Source of the DNA: Oscillospiraceae bacterium
Lineage (GTDB): Bacteria; Bacillota; Clostridia; Oscillospirales; Ruminococcaceae
DNA: 6,437 bases
Direction of reading: 5' to 3'
Assembly (NCBI GenBank): GCA_019420135.1
Contig: JAHZHS010000121.1
Coordinates: forward strand, 1-6,437
Positions 5,911 to 6,437 of this stretch are shown here, one piece after another; position 1 is the stretch's first letter; every line of letters starts with the position of its first letter. Under the pieces are notes generated by a model. It worked only from the letters and a program-made list of their open reading frames with translations, ran no database searches and was not told the DNA's origin. The translations under genes were made by a program, and so were the position numbers.

Positions 5911-5930
5911 CCATTTTTTTAACAATATGC

Positions 5931-5959
5931 TGGAAATTCCTGCAAGAGTCTGTTATAAT
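5931..5959 (+). promoter_or_regulatory. Promoter of ppdK, extended -10 type
   Basis: TGGAAA (5931-5936), a 17-nt spacer and a perfect TATAAT (5954-5959), with TGT immediately before the -10, making an extended -10 (TGnTATAAT). The -35 box matches TTGACA at four of six positions. Predicted transcription start is near 5966, giving a leader of about 73 nt. Confidence 0.7.
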
Positions 5960-5990
5960 GGATTTTGCCGAACATGAAACATGCGACGCG

Positions 5991-6007
5991 GGTGTGCACG
6001 GCACACC
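5991..6007 (+). other. Perfect hairpin in the ppdK leader
   Basis: GGTGTGC (5991-5997), loop ACG, GCACACC (6001-6007): a perfect 7-bp stem in the predicted 5' UTR, ending 21 nt before the ribosome binding site. No T run follows, so it is not a terminator. It may stabilise the mRNA or be a protein-binding site. Confidence 0.45.
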
Positions 6008-6028
6008 GGGAAGAAACCGTATTTGTAT

Positions 6029-6033
6029 GGAGG
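6029..6033 (+). promoter_or_regulatory. Ribosome binding site of ppdK
   Basis: GGAGG followed by a 5-nt spacer (TAACT) before the ATG at 6039. This is a strong site and settles the start over the out-of-frame ATG at 6027. Confidence 0.85.
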
Positions 6034-6038
6034 TAACT

Positions 6039-6437
6039 ATGAGCAAAAAGTACCTGTACCTGTTCAAGGAAGGTCATGACGCCTTTGGCGGCGATCAGAC
6101 CAGCATGAAGAACATCCTTGGCGGCAAGGGTGCCGGCCTGGCCGAAATGACCCATGCCGGCATGCCGGTGCCCCAGGGCTTCACCATCACCACTGAGGCC
6201 TGCACCCAGTACTACGCAGACGGCCGTGAGATCAACGAAGAGATCAAGGCGGACATCTTCAAGTACATGGGCATCCTGGAGGAGCAGACCGGCAAGAAGT
6301 TCGGTGACATCGACAACCCCCTGCTGGTCTCCGTCCGTTCCGGCGCCCGTCAGTCCATGCCCGGCATGATGGACACCATCCTCAACCTGGGCCTGAACGA
6401 TCAGGCTGTCGAGGGCCTGGCCAAGAAGACCAACAAC
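6039..6437 (+). CDS. ppdK: Pyruvate, phosphate dikinase PpdK (N-terminal part)
   Basis: The enzyme interconverts pyruvate + ATP + Pi and PEP + AMP + PPi in the cytoplasm; in fermentative Clostridia it often runs glycolytically, using PPi. The first 133 codons are present and remain open at the window edge; the full protein is normally about 870-880 residues. The part seen is the start of the ATP-grasp nucleotide-binding domain: GGKGAGLAEM with Lys30 (Lys22 in the Clostridium symbiosum enzyme), VPQGFTITTEAC at 44-55, and SVRSGARQSMPGMMDTILNL at 98-117, containing Arg100 (Arg92 in C. symbiosum). Compared with my recollection of the C. symbiosum sequence, about seven extra residues (within HDAFGGDQT, 13-21) lie before the SM-x-N segment. 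The start is fixed by GGAGG 5 nt upstream. The gene is divergent from the GlmU-like operon, with its own extended -10 promoter and a 73-nt leader containing a hairpin. Confidence 0.96.
   Translation, partial: MSKKYLYLFKEGHDAFGGDQTSMKNILGGKGAGLAEMTHAGMPVPQGFTITTEACTQYYADGREINEEIKADIFKYMGILEEQTGKKFGDIDNPLLVSVRSGARQSMPGMMDTILNLGLNDQAVEGLAKKTNN

Larger units (their letters stand above)
5670..6038. other. Divergent control region between the GlmU-like gene and ppdK
   Basis: These 369 nt hold no supportable gene; short open frames here have no ribosome binding site and no recognisable product. The middle (about 5815-5960) is strikingly AT-rich compared with the GC-rich genes on both sides. It carries promoter-like boxes on both strands, several hairpins and T-tract repeats, listed separately. 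Confidence 0.8.

Noticed and set aside
6012..6025. cre-like site in the ppdK leader
   Set aside because: Only the core matches; three outer positions of the consensus, including both bases at one end, disagree.
5670..6038. A tRNA, known riboswitch or mobile element in the divergent region
   Set aside because: No cloverleaf, no recognisable riboswitch core, and no terminal inverted repeats with target duplications were seen.
5885..6155. Minus-strand open frames of 60-78 codons across the ppdK promoter and start
   Set aside because: No ribosome binding site, they run through the ppdK promoter and coding start, and the product is not recognisable.

Overview
The window looks like chromosomal core DNA from a high-GC Firmicute. 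Clostridia of the Ruminococcaceae/Oscillospiraceae type (Faecalibacterium, Subdoligranulum or Gemmiger relatives) fit best. Three things point there. The coding DNA is clearly GC-rich, while the intergenic promoter DNA is AT-rich with near-consensus sigma-A boxes and GGAGG-type ribosome binding sites. The gene order glmU(part)-yccF-pth-mfd-lipoprotein resembles the Firmicute glmU-prs-pth-mfd-(prsA) locus. The N-terminus of pyruvate phosphate dikinase is of the clostridial type. The genus assignment is inference.

Layout: positions 1-254 hold the 5' end of a minus-strand lipoprotein gene, probably a PrsA-like foldase, cut by the window edge. It has its own well-formed promoter in the gap at 255-385. 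Then, all on the minus strand and separated by gaps of about 40 nt, come mfd (386-3850, transcription-repair coupling factor), pth (3890-4483, peptidyl-tRNA hydrolase), yccF (4524-4892, small membrane protein) and a stand-alone GlmU acetyltransferase domain (4932-5669). Transcription runs from the GlmU-like gene towards mfd, so these four probably form one operon. A 369-nt AT-rich divergent control region (5670-6038) separates them from ppdK on the plus strand (6039 to the window end, first 133 codons).

The genes are housekeeping: cell-wall precursor supply (GlmU acetyltransferase), translation quality control (Pth), DNA repair of stalled transcription (Mfd), envelope protein folding (probable PrsA-like lipoprotein) and PEP/pyruvate interconversion (PpdK). 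No mobile element, CRISPR array, tRNA or rRNA was seen, and no wholly new system.

The points most worth following are: GlmU reduced to its acetyltransferase half at what looks like the ancestral glmU locus; the dense divergent control region, with a minus-strand terminator-like hairpin between two -10 boxes, twin TGCCC palindromes and T-tract direct repeats; and the complete absence of TTA, CTA and TCA codons from mfd, which creates a spurious antisense open frame of almost 3.9 kb.
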